Source: Brevibacterium sp. UCMA 11754 (GTDB taxonomy: Bacteria > Actinomycetota > Actinomycetes > Actinomycetales > Brevibacteriaceae). Taken from it: 64,000 nucleotides of DNA. The DNA is taken from positions 62,001-126,000 of the forward strand of contig NZ_JACBOT010000036.1 of assembly GCF_021532275.1 (NCBI RefSeq). The letters are read 5' to 3'. Under the pieces are notes generated by a model that searched no databases, was not told where the DNA came from, and worked only from the letters and a program-made list of their open reading frames with translations. Shown here in pieces: positions 1-10,074 of this stretch. Position numbers and translations under genes: made by a program. Every line of letters starts with the position of its first letter. Position 1 is the stretch's first letter.

Positions 1-1644
<1,644 letters not shown>

Positions 1645-1648
<4 letters not shown>

Positions 1649-2517
1649 TTTTCAGCACCTTCTTTCGGGTACCAGTTGCGATCGTACTCAGGACCGAGCT
1701 GACCCTTATTGCCTTTGTCGCCGAGGGACTTGGTGTAGTCCTCGAATTCGGCCTTGGAAACGACCTTCACATTGAAGAGCATCTCCGAGTGGTACTCACC
1801 GCACAGCTCGGCGCACTTGCCTACGTACTCGCCTTCTTTCTCGGCGCGCAGATGCAGACTCTGGTCGTGACCAGGAATCATGTCGCGCTTCTCGAGGAAT
1901 GCGGGGACCCAGAACGAGTGGATGACATCGCGTGAACGAAGTTTGATCTCGAGGTCGGTGTCGACCGGGAGGTAGAGGGTCGGTGCCTTCTCCCCCGGCT
2001 TCTCAGAGCCATCGAGGTGAACCTGCGTACCTGCGTAGTACACGTCTTGATTGACGTAGTTGAAGTCCCACGCCCATTGTTTTGCGGCAACTTCGATGAC
2101 CTGTTCACCGGGAGTGGTGTCGTCGGTGGTCTTCTCCATGACCTGGACGCTCTGGAAGAAGAATCCAAGAACCAGGATGACTGGGGTGACCGTGAACAGG
2201 ATTTCGATCGGCATACTGTAGCGCAGCTGCACAGGCAGTCCGCGATCGTTCTTGCGGCGGCGGTAAGCGACCATCGCCCACAGGATGAGCCCCCAGACGA
2301 TCAGCCCTACGATCAGCAGGGCGATCCATGCGCCGTTCCACAGTGAGGTGTAGGCCTCGGTGTGGTTGGTGGCGCCCTTCGATTCGGCGGGGAAGAATCC
2401 GGTGGAGATCTGCTCTTTCGTGCAGCCGGACAGCAACGCCAGTACAGCGACGGCGCCCAGAGTGCCGAGCCGCTTCGCCCAGGACCTTCCCGGTCCTGCC
2501 TGATTCGGAGAATCCAC
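1645..2517 (-). CDS. ctaC: cytochrome c oxidase subunit II, lipoprotein
   Basis: CuA-containing subunit II, which takes electrons from cytochrome c (usually the bc1-linked diheme cytochrome in actinobacteria) and passes them to CtaD. It has 290 residues. An N-terminal helix ends in the lipobox LLSGC, with Cys32 as the likely lipidation site, followed by two membrane helices (roughly 58-85 and 105-130) and an external cupredoxin domain. The CuA motif is present: Cys235, Cys239, His243 and Met246, within CAELCGEYHSEM. The start is GTG at 2517. It overlaps ctaD by 4 bases and is the first gene of a ctaC-ctaD unit, with a 109-base gap to aat upstream that probably carries its promoter. Confidence 0.97.
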
Positions 2518-2626
2518 GTGCAGCCTTTCACAACCTTATTCGTCCTCCGGATGCCCGAAGAACGAATTCTTACTATGTCAGTTACCAGAGTACCGCTACA
2601 AGCGGTAGAAATTCACATGCAAATGA

Positions 2627-3295
2627 TCATTTGTTGAGAATAACCTGACAACGATTCCCGCGGAGAGCGGAATCTAGCCGAGCGGAGTAGTCGAGACCGC
2701 TGATCTCCGACACGCCGAGGCTCGCCAGGTGTGACGTCTGCCACTGCGTATCGATGAGCCATCCATTCGCGTCGTCAACAGTGTCGACCGAGGTGGGAAG
2801 GGTTGGAGCCGTGGTTCCGTCGAGGAGGGAGACGAGGTGGACGAGTGCGGCTTTCGAGGCATCTCGCTGGGTGTGAAACATCGATTCTCCGGCGAAGAAT
2901 GAGCCCATGGCCACACCGTAGAGACCCCCCACGAGGACGCCTTCTGATCTGACTTCGACGGAATGAGCCCACCCGTCTGCGTGGAGGCCCAAGTAGAGGC
3001 TGATGATGTCTTCGGTGATCCAGCTGCCGGGCCGGCTGGGGTCCGCGCAGGCGCGGATGACCCGTTCGAAATCCGTGTTGACGCTGCATTCGAAGCGGCG
3101 CATCGACTTGCGCAGGCTCTTGCTGACTTTGAGGTCTCCTGGAAAGAGCACACCGCGACGTCGCGGAGCCCACCATCCCATTCGTCCGGTGCCGCCGCTG
3201 CCGATGCCCATGGGGAACAGTCCGGCCCGATACGAAGAGAGGACCTGGGGCTGCGTTGCCGTGTATGACACGGCGCGCAGATCCTCCAGGTCCAT
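2627..3295 (-). CDS. aat: leucyl/phenylalanyl-tRNA--protein transferase
   Basis: Cytosolic transferase that adds Leu or Phe from aminoacyl-tRNA to the N-terminal Arg or Lys of proteins, feeding the N-end-rule degradation pathway. The 222-residue length is normal for the family. Recognisable conserved stretches are FPMG near residue 28, WWAPRRRG near 41, the SWITEDI stretch near 92, WAHSVEVR near 108, and GGLYGVAMGSFFAGESMF near 121-138. It lies 36 bases downstream of erpA on the same strand, so they may be cotranscribed. No functional link to ErpA or cytochrome oxidase is implied by the family. Confidence 0.93.
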   Translation of the reverse strand: MDLEDLRAVSYTATQPQVLSSYRAGLFPMGIGSGGTGRMGWWAPRRRGVLFPGDLKVSKSLRKSMRRFECSVNTDFERVIRACADPSRPGSWITEDIISLYLGLHADGWAHSVEVRSEGVLVGGLYGVAMGSFFAGESMFHTQRDASKAALVHLVSLLDGTTAPTLPTSVDTVDDANGWLIDTQWQTSHLASLGVSEISGLDYSARLDSALRGNRCQVILNK

Positions 3296-3331
3296 CTCAG
3301 TGACTTTCAGGTCTGTTTCAGCGGGCGGACG

Positions 3332-3685
3332 TCAGTGGAACGAGTCGCCGCATGCGCAGGAGCCGCCGGCGTTCGGGTTGTCGATCGTGAAGCCCTGCTT
3401 CTCGATGGTGTCAGCGAAATCGATGGTCGAGCCACCGAGGTAGGGCACGCTCATCCGATCGACGATGACCTCGACTCCGTCGAAGTCACGCACAGCGTCA
3501 CCGTCGAGCTGACGCTCGTCGAAGTACAGCTGATAGATCAGACCAGAGCAGCCGCCGGGCTGAACGGCCACACGCAGGCGCAGGTCGTCGCGACCTTCCT
3601 GCTGCAACAGGCTGCGCACCTTGTCGGCCGCCGTGCTCGACAGTTCAACCTCGTGCGTGGCCATCGCTTCGTTCGTCACAGTCAT
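3332..3685 (-). CDS. erpA: iron-sulfur cluster insertion protein ErpA / HesB-IscA family
   Basis: A-type Fe-S carrier that delivers clusters to apo-proteins. At 117 residues it is the usual size. The three cluster-binding cysteines are in place: Cys46 in PGGCSG, and Cys110 and Cys112 in the C-terminal SCACG. An ErpA-like assignment fits an actinobacterium with a SUF system, but sequence alone does not separate ErpA from IscA-like paralogues. Fe-S clients in this window are LipA and BioB. The start is the ATG at 3685, preceded by a purine-rich AAGGAG-like stretch. Confidence 0.9.
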   Translation of the reverse strand: MTVTNEAMATHEVELSSTAADKVRSLLQQEGRDDLRLRVAVQPGGCSGLIYQLYFDERQLDGDAVRDFDGVEVIVDRMSVPYLGGSTIDFADTIEKQGFTIDNPNAGGSCACGDSFH

Positions 3686-3769
3686 GGTTACTCCTTATTT
3701 CGATCCTGCCTGTCTCCAGGCTACACCGCGCACAACGCTATCGACGATGAACCTATTCCCGAGTCGCCC

Positions 3770-5143
3770 TCAGCCGGCTGCCAGTTTCTGCAGAAGGAGC
3801 GCCTCGGCGACGATTGCCGCCTTGAAATCGGGCAGATACAGCGACTCATTTGCGCTGTGTGCCCTGGCGTCGGGGTCCTCGACTCCGGTGACCAGGATGG
3901 AGGCCTGCGGGAACACCTCGAGGAGATCGGCGATGAACGGGATCGAGCCGCCGATGCCCATGGTCACGGACTCCTGCCCCCATGCTTCGGTGAGGGCGCG
4001 TTGCGCGGTCTGCACCACGGGATCGTTCATGTCTGCCTGCCATGGGCTGCCGCCCTCCGTGTCTCCGATGGTGAGGGTGGCGCCGAAGGGAAGATTGTCA
4101 CGCAGGTGCTCTTCGACGGCCCGGACGGCATCCTCGGGTGTGTCTCCTGGGGCCAAGCGGATCGACAGCTTTGCCCGCAGGCTCGACTGGAGAGTATTCG
4201 ACGAGACGTCGACGTCGGGGATGTCGAGTCCGATGACTGTGATCGAAGGCTGGGTCCACAATCGGGAAGCCAGGGAGCCGGAGCCGATGAGTGAAGTCGA
4301 ATCGAGAACACCGGAGTCGGAGCGGATCGTTGACTCTTCGTAGTCGATGTCGCTGTCGAGCTGTGACTTGAGTCCTTTGACGGCAACAGAGCCGTTCTCA
4401 TCGTGGAGGCTGCTCAGCACCCGTGTCATGGCCAGCATCGCGTCGGGGACGATTCCGCCGTACATTCCCGAATGCACCGCGTGACCGAGTGTGGAGATTT
4501 CGAATTCGATGGCGAACATGCCCCGCAGGCTCGTTGTCAGAGCTGGAGTGCCCGCCGCCCAATTCCCGGAATCGGCGACGACGATGACGTCGGCAGCAAG
4601 CTTGTCCTGGTAGGTCTCAAGGAAGTTGCGGAAGCTCGGGCTGCCAGCCTCTTCCTCGCCTTCGATGAAGAGAGTCACCCCTACGCCGAGGCGGTCTGCC
4701 AGGAGCCGCAGCGAGGTGAGGTGGACCATGATGCCGGCTTTGTCGTCGGCGGCCCCGCGACCGTAGAGCCGATCCCCGGTCCGGGTGGCGATGAAGGGTT
4801 CGGTTTCCCAAGCGTCGGGCTTGCCCGGAGGCTGGACATCGTGGTGTGCGTAGAGCAGCACGGTCGGTGCCCCTGCTGGAGCCGGCACCGAGGCGACAAC
4901 AGCAGGGTACCCGTCCGTTCCGTCCTCCTGCGCCGCGTTCAGGATGTCGACGTCGAGGCCCAGATTGCGGGCGAGGCCGGCGACTGCTTCGGCGCTGGAT
5001 CGAACGTTGGCGGGATCGAAGCTCGGCCAGGCGACCGAGGGGATCGCCACGAGATCACTCAGCTGGTCGATGACCTCGTCGAAAATAGTGTCGAGTTCGG
5101 CATGCAATTGTGCACTGTCCAGTGCAGAAGTCGATTCGCTCAT
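3770..5143 (-). CDS. M20 family metallopeptidase (dipeptidase)
   Basis: Zinc-dependent M20 peptidase of the dipeptidase/ArgE-DapE class, 457 residues, cytosolic. Metal-site motifs are visible: HHDV at residues 100-103, GRGAADDKAG near 128-137, and the EGEEEAGSP stretch near 161-169 carrying the catalytic Glu. A dimerisation (lid) domain follows, then the C-terminal catalytic part. I chose the ATG at 5143, preceded by a GGAG Shine-Dalgarno. A longer reading frame to 5239 would run across the divergent DUF3043 gene. The substrate cannot be read from sequence; dipeptides are typical. Confidence 0.88.
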   Translation of the reverse strand: MSESTSALDSAQLHAELDTIFDEVIDQLSDLVAIPSVAWPSFDPANVRSSAEAVAGLARNLGLDVDILNAAQEDGTDGYPAVVASVPAPAGAPTVLLYAHHDVQPPGKPDAWETEPFIATRTGDRLYGRGAADDKAGIMVHLTSLRLLADRLGVGVTLFIEGEEEAGSPSFRNFLETYQDKLAADVIVVADSGNWAAGTPALTTSLRGMFAIEFEISTLGHAVHSGMYGGIVPDAMLAMTRVLSSLHDENGSVAVKGLKSQLDSDIDYEESTIRSDSGVLDSTSLIGSGSLASRLWTQPSITVIGLDIPDVDVSSNTLQSSLRAKLSIRLAPGDTPEDAVRAVEEHLRDNLPFGATLTIGDTEGGSPWQADMNDPVVQTAQRALTEAWGQESVTMGIGGSIPFIADLLEVFPQASILVTGVEDPDARAHSANESLYLPDFKAAIVAEALLLQKLAAG

Positions 5144-5166
5144 TCTCCAAAGGTAGTATTCATTAG

Positions 5167-5781
5167 GTGTTCGGAAGCAAAAAATCTCATGAGGATGCGC
5201 AATCCTCCGACAATCGACCGGTGAACGATGACGGTTCACACCCTGGTGCTGCCACGCAGCGTGAGGCTGAGCAGAAGAAAGGACGGCCGACGCCCAAACG
5301 CAGTCAGCAGGAATCGGTGCGTAAGCAGCCGCTGGTTTCGAAGGATCGCAAGGTGGCGAACCAGAGGGCCAAGGAACAGACGCGCAAGGACCGTGATCGT
5401 GCCCGCATCGGCATGATGAACGGTGAGGAGCAGTACCTCACACGCCGCGACAAAGGTCCCCAGCGTCGCTACGTTCGCGACTACATTGATGCTCGCTTCT
5501 CCATCGGAGAGCTGTTCATCCCCGCCGCGATTCTGATCTTGGTTGTGGCATTCACACAGCCGGTCGCCATTCAGCAGTACTTCACCTACGCGGTCTGGGG
5601 CCTGCTGGCGTTGGTCATCCTCGACGGCGTCATCGTCAACTACATCCTCAAGGGACGGTTGAAAGCCAAGTTCGGAACCGTCGAACGAGGCCTGGCCTTC
5701 TACGCGATCATGCGCAGCGTCCAGATCCGTCCGCTGCGCATGCCGAAGCCTCAGGTCAAACGCCGCCAGTACCCCGAGTGA
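5167..5781 (+). CDS. DUF3043 domain membrane protein
   Basis: Actinobacterial DUF3043 protein of unknown function, 204 residues, starting at GTG 5167. The first ~90 residues are strongly charged and basic (many K, R, Q), probably cytosolic. Two adjacent hydrophobic helices follow (about residues 115-135 and 140-160), then a short basic tail. The gene is divergent from the M20 peptidase, with 23 bases between start codons, so the promoters must overlap. It converges on pyrD and overlaps its end by 26 bases in antisense. Confidence 0.8.
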   Translation: MFGSKKSHEDAQSSDNRPVNDDGSHPGAATQREAEQKKGRPTPKRSQQESVRKQPLVSKDRKVANQRAKEQTRKDRDRARIGMMNGEEQYLTRRDKGPQRRYVRDYIDARFSIGELFIPAAILILVVAFTQPVAIQQYFTYAVWGLLALVILDGVIVNYILKGRLKAKFGTVERGLAFYAIMRSVQIRPLRMPKPQVKRRQYPE

Positions 5782-6862
5782 GCAGAGTCCGCGCACGCCT
5801 GGCGCGGATGGTCCGTCCGGGCCAGAACGGTCCGGAGTAGATCATCTCCGAATAGGACTGAACAAGATCAGCGCCCGCCGCAAGTCGGGCGCTGATGTCA
5901 TTGGCATCAGCGATTCCGCCGACCGAGATGATGCTCAGGTTCTCTCCGACGGTGGCCTTGACCAACCGCAGGACTTCCATCGACCGGCGAGCCAACGGAC
6001 GGCCCGAGATTCCACCAGCCTGGCCGCGAGCGAAGTCAGCTTCCCGACCACTCAGCACGTCCCGATCGATCGTGGTGTTGGTGGTGATGAGGCCATCGAC
6101 ACCCGAACGCACCGCGAGATCACAGATCTCGACGACATCGTCGTCGTTGAGATCGGGTGCGATCTTAACCAGCAGCGGCACATGACCGAGCGTGGAACGA
6201 GGAGTTGTGACCACCTCGGCGGCGGCAGAGCGCACGGCGTCGATGATGGGCTCCAGACTCGACACGGACTGCAGGTCACGCAGACCCGGAGTGTTCGGCG
6301 AACTCACATTGATGACGAGGTAGTCAGCCAGAGGCGCAGAGTACCGCGCTGAGCTGGCATAGTCCTCGACCGCATCGGCAGCGTCGACGACCTTGGTCTT
6401 GCCGATGTTGATCCCGATGATCGGACGCTGGGCATCAGGCAGGAAGGCAATCGACCTCCGCTGCTTCTCGATGTTGAAAGCAGCCTGCCGGGCACCCTGG
6501 TTGTTGAAGCCCATCCGATTGAGCAGCGCAAGATTGTCGCGCAGGCGAAACAGTCGAGGCTTGTCATTGCCGGGCTGAGCATGAGCGGTGATCGTGCCGA
6601 CCTCGATGTGGCCGAAGCCCAGCGCAGACAGAGCGTGGATCCCTTCACCGTTCTTGTCGAAACCAGCTGCGAGTCCGAGGCGATTGGGAAAGCGCAGCCC
6701 CAGCACATCCGCCTCATCGCGGGTGCCGTGGGCCAGAACCAAACGCAGCAGACGTCCCAGACCAGGGACGGAGTCGAGGATTCTCAGTGCTGTGAACGAC
6801 ACATGATGTGCGCGTTCGGCATCCATAGGGGCGAAGAAGAGTTTGAAGATAAGTGAGTACAC
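5756..6862 (-). CDS. pyrD: dihydroorotate dehydrogenase (quinone), class 2
   Basis: Fourth step of pyrimidine synthesis: oxidation of dihydroorotate to orotate with electrons passed to the membrane quinone pool. The 368-residue length, the amphipathic N-terminal helix (YSLIFKLFFAP...) and the catalytic-loop motif NVSSPNTPGLRDLQ mark a class 2, membrane-associated enzyme. FMN-site stretches are GLAAGFDKNGE near residue 66 and GGI.DANDI near 310. I chose GTG at 6862, which follows a GGGGG stretch; the frame stays open to 7045 but those residues do not resemble the family. The gene is divergent from pepA. Confidence 0.93.
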   Translation of the reverse strand: MYSLIFKLFFAPMDAERAHHVSFTALRILDSVPGLGRLLRLVLAHGTRDEADVLGLRFPNRLGLAAGFDKNGEGIHALSALGFGHIEVGTITAHAQPGNDKPRLFRLRDNLALLNRMGFNNQGARQAAFNIEKQRRSIAFLPDAQRPIIGINIGKTKVVDAADAVEDYASSARYSAPLADYLVINVSSPNTPGLRDLQSVSSLEPIIDAVRSAAAEVVTTPRSTLGHVPLLVKIAPDLNDDDVVEICDLAVRSGVDGLITTNTTIDRDVLSGREADFARGQAGGISGRPLARRSMEVLRLVKATVGENLSIISVGGIADANDISARLAAGADLVQSYSEMIYSGPFWPGRTIRARRARTLLTRGTGGV

Positions 6863-7022
6863 ACCCCCAGAATATGTCAGGTGAAAGATCGGCCGAAGGG
6901 CGGCACGGTTCGCAGACACCCGAAATTCACGCAGATCCCTGCTCAGAACGGTCACCGTTATCCATCCCCTGTGAAATGGCATTAGGATCGATTCAACGTT
7001 CAAAGACGATGAAAGGGAATAT

Positions 7023-8513
7023 ATGCCCAGTGCATCCACGCCCACCAGCTACTCTTCGACCACACTCGTGAAAGCCACCGCTTCCGTTCTGGTGTTGGGA
7101 GTCGCTGACGACAAGGTCCTCGGCCTCGACACTGCGAAGACCGCACGCACCGCTCTGGAGGACGTGGTCCGCGCGATCGAATTCAGCGGCAAGGCCGGAT
7201 CCACAGCACGAGTAGCCGCACCCAAGGGCTTCTCCTCCTCGAGCATCCTGCTGGTCGGTCTCGGCACCTTCGACTCCACAGCGTCCGGCAATGACGCCGC
7301 AGCGAAGTCGCACGAAGCCCTCCGCCGCGCCGCAGGCAGTGCACTGCGCGCCCTCGACGGTGTGGATTCGATTGCCATGGGCCTGCCGGCCATCACCGCC
7401 CAGGCAGTCGAAGCCGTCACCATCGGTGCGGGCCTCGGCGCCTACCGCTTCATCGACTACCGCAGCCAGGACGCAGACAAGGTGCCCGGAACAGTCACCA
7501 TCCTCGGGCCCAAGAGCAAAGAGCACTCGGCAGCACACGCCAACGGCGCGATCATCGCCGCAGCGACGAACCGGGCCCGAGACCTCGTCAATACCCCTCC
7601 CCTCGATCTCTACCCCGAATCCTTCGCCCAGCGGGTCAAGGACCAGGGCAAGGAACGCAAGCTCAAAGTGAGCGTCCTCGGCGAGAAGGAACTCCAGGCC
7701 GGTGGATACGGTGGACTCATCGGTGTCGGCCAAGGATCAACTCGCGGCCCGCGCCTGGTCAAGGTCGAATACTCCCCCAAAGGCGCCGAACGCCACGTGA
7801 GCTTCGTCGGCAAGGGCATCACCTTCGACTCCGGCGGCATCTCCCTCAAGCCCGCAGCGAGCATGGAGGACATGAAATCCGACATGGCCGGCGCCGCAGC
7901 CGTCGTCCAGGCCCTGTTCGCCATCGCAGACCTGGGACTGCCCGTCCGCGCGACTGCCTGGCTGCCCCTGGCCGAGAACATGCCGGGATCATCGGCCACT
8001 CGACCCAGCGACGTGCTGCATATGCGCAGCGGCAAGACGGTCGAAGTCACCAATACCGATGCCGAGGGCCGATTGGTTCTCGCCGACGCATTGGCAGACG
8101 CCGACGCAGAGAATCCCGATCTGCTCATCGATGTGGCCACACTGACGGGAGCACAGGTCGTGGCCTTGGGCAATCGGACATCAGGCGTCATGGGTGCTGA
8201 GGCTGCACGCAGTCTCGTGACCGCCTCGGCGACGGAAGCCGGCGAAGAGATGTGGGCAATGCCGATCCCCGAAGAGATGCTCTCCGGTTTCGACTCCAAC
8301 GCAGCCGACCTGAAGAACTCCGGACCGCGCCACGGCGGTATGCTCGCCGCCGCAGCATTCCTCCAGGAATTCGTCAGCGAGGACGCGAACTGGGCACACA
8401 TCGACATCGCCGGACCGAGCTTCAACACCGGGTCCGCTTTCGGCTACACCCCAGTCGCCGCCACCGGCGCGGCAGTTCGGACCCTCATCCAAGCAGCGAA
8501 GCAGGTGAACTGA
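7023..8513 (+). CDS. pepA: leucyl aminopeptidase (M17)
   Basis: Cytosolic di-zinc aminopeptidase that removes N-terminal residues in peptide turnover. It has 496 residues, matching the family. The M17 signature NTDAEGR is at 344-350, and the metal-binding KGITFDSGG stretch lies near 263-271. The start ATG at 7023 follows AAAGGGAATAT. It is monocistronic by layout: pyrD is divergent upstream and 152 bases separate it from lpdA. The N-terminal regulatory domain (about 1-170) is Ala-rich and more divergent, as is usual. Confidence 0.95.
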   Translation: MPSASTPTSYSSTTLVKATASVLVLGVADDKVLGLDTAKTARTALEDVVRAIEFSGKAGSTARVAAPKGFSSSSILLVGLGTFDSTASGNDAAAKSHEALRRAAGSALRALDGVDSIAMGLPAITAQAVEAVTIGAGLGAYRFIDYRSQDADKVPGTVTILGPKSKEHSAAHANGAIIAAATNRARDLVNTPPLDLYPESFAQRVKDQGKERKLKVSVLGEKELQAGGYGGLIGVGQGSTRGPRLVKVEYSPKGAERHVSFVGKGITFDSGGISLKPAASMEDMKSDMAGAAAVVQALFAIADLGLPVRATAWLPLAENMPGSSATRPSDVLHMRSGKTVEVTNTDAEGRLVLADALADADAENPDLLIDVATLTGAQVVALGNRTSGVMGAEAARSLVTASATEAGEEMWAMPIPEEMLSGFDSNAADLKNSGPRHGGMLAAAAFLQEFVSEDANWAHIDIAGPSFNTGSAFGYTPVAATGAAVRTLIQAAKQVN

Positions 8514-8665
8514 CACACCAGTTTCTACACACTGTCGATCTTGACGTGATCATCACCACCTGTGTCCAAACAGACAGCGTGTGCTTTCGCCCTTGGCGAG
8601 AAAAGTGGAAAGATAGAAGGAAAGCTGCGTAAGGCAGGCTTATTCACAGCTACGAGGAGTAATCC

Positions 8666-10054
8666 GTGAGTGACTCATTGACCTACGACCTTGTCGTTCT
8701 GGGCGGCGGAACCGGCGGCTACGCTGCCGCGCTGCGCGCTGCAGAGCTCGACATGAAGGTTGCTTTGATCGAACGCGACAAGGTTGGCGGCACATGCTTG
8801 CACCGCGGTTGTGTTCCGACGAAGGCGCTTCTGCATGCTGCAGAAGTCGCCGACACAGCGAAGGAATCGTCCAACTTCGGCATTGAGGTCGAATTCAAGG
8901 GCATCGACATCGAAAAAGTTCTCGACTACAAGAACAATGTCATTTCTCGTAACTACAAAGGCCTGCAGGGTCTGGTCAAAGCACGTGGAATCGACACGTA
9001 CTTCGGCACCGGCAAGCTCGTCGGCAAGGATACGGTCGAGGTCGAGGGTGAAGACGGCAAGCACACCGTCACCGGCACCAACGTCCTCCTGTCAACGGGT
9101 TCGACGTCGAAGACCATCGGCCTCGACATCACCGAGCGTGTGATCACGAGCACCGAAGCTCTCGAGCTCGACAAGGTCCCCGGCTCGGCGATCGTCCTCG
9201 GCGGCGGCGTCATCGGCGTCGAGTTCGCCAGCGTGTGGTCGTCGTTCGGTGCCGAGGTCACCATCGTTGAGGGACTCAAGCACCTCGTGGCCAACGAGGA
9301 CGAGACGATCTCGAAGAACCTCGAACGTGCCTTCAAGAAGCGCAAGATCGGCTTCAAGCTCGGCACCATGTTCAAGGGCGTCGAAGAGACCGCCGACGGA
9401 GTCAAGGTGACTCTCGAAGACGGTTCGGTCCTCGAAGCCGAGTACCTCCTCGTTGCAGTCGGCCGTGGCCCGGTCACCGACGGGTTCGGCTTCGAAGAGC
9501 AGGGCATCCCCATGGACCGCGGATTCGTCCTGGCCAACGAGCGACTCCACACCGGAGTCGGCAACATCTACGCCTGCGGCGACATCGTTCCCGGCCTGCA
9601 GCTGGCCCACCGTGCCTTCGGTCAGGGAATCTTCATCGCCGAGGAGATCGCTGGACTCAACCCGGTGCCTGTATTGGAGTCCGGTATTCCTCGCGTGACC
9701 TACTGCGAACCCGAGATCTTCTCTGTCGGACTCTCGTCCAAGCAGGCCGAAGAGCAGTATGGAGCCGACAGCGTCGAATCCATCGAATACAACCTGGGTG
9801 GCAACGGCAAGTCCGTGATCCTGAATACCACGGGTCTGATCAAGGTCATCCGTGAGAAGGACGGGCCCGTCGTCGGCGTCCACGGCATCGGTGCTCGACT
9901 GAGCGAACAGGCCGGCGAAGCCCAACTGATCGTCAACTGGGAGGCATTCCCAGAGGAAGTTGCGCAACTCATTCACGCTCACCCGACGCAGAATGAAGCA
10001 CTCGGCGAGGCCCACCTGGCCCTTGCCGGCAAACCCCTGCACTTCCACTCTTAA
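8666..10054 (+). CDS. lpdA: dihydrolipoyl dehydrogenase (E3)
   Basis: FAD enzyme that reoxidises the dihydrolipoyl groups of the 2-oxoacid dehydrogenase complexes, passing electrons to NAD+. It has 462 residues. The FAD-binding GGGTGGYA is at 13-20, the redox disulfide is Cys44-Cys49 (GGTCLHRGC), the NAD-binding GGGVIGVEFAS lies near 178, and the active-site His motif HAHPTQNEA is near the C-terminus. The GTG start at 8666 follows a clear GAGGAG. It lies 20 bases upstream of the E2 gene in an obvious operon. Together with the E2 and AceE in this window it completes the pyruvate dehydrogenase complex. Confidence 0.97.
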   Translation: MSDSLTYDLVVLGGGTGGYAAALRAAELDMKVALIERDKVGGTCLHRGCVPTKALLHAAEVADTAKESSNFGIEVEFKGIDIEKVLDYKNNVISRNYKGLQGLVKARGIDTYFGTGKLVGKDTVEVEGEDGKHTVTGTNVLLSTGSTSKTIGLDITERVITSTEALELDKVPGSAIVLGGGVIGVEFASVWSSFGAEVTIVEGLKHLVANEDETISKNLERAFKKRKIGFKLGTMFKGVEETADGVKVTLEDGSVLEAEYLLVAVGRGPVTDGFGFEEQGIPMDRGFVLANERLHTGVGNIYACGDIVPGLQLAHRAFGQGIFIAEEIAGLNPVPVLESGIPRVTYCEPEIFSVGLSSKQAEEQYGADSVESIEYNLGGNGKSVILNTTGLIKVIREKDGPVVGVHGIGARLSEQAGEAQLIVNWEAFPEEVAQLIHAHPTQNEALGEAHLALAGKPLHFHS

Positions 10055-10074
10055 GATCCGAGGAGACGAAAGAC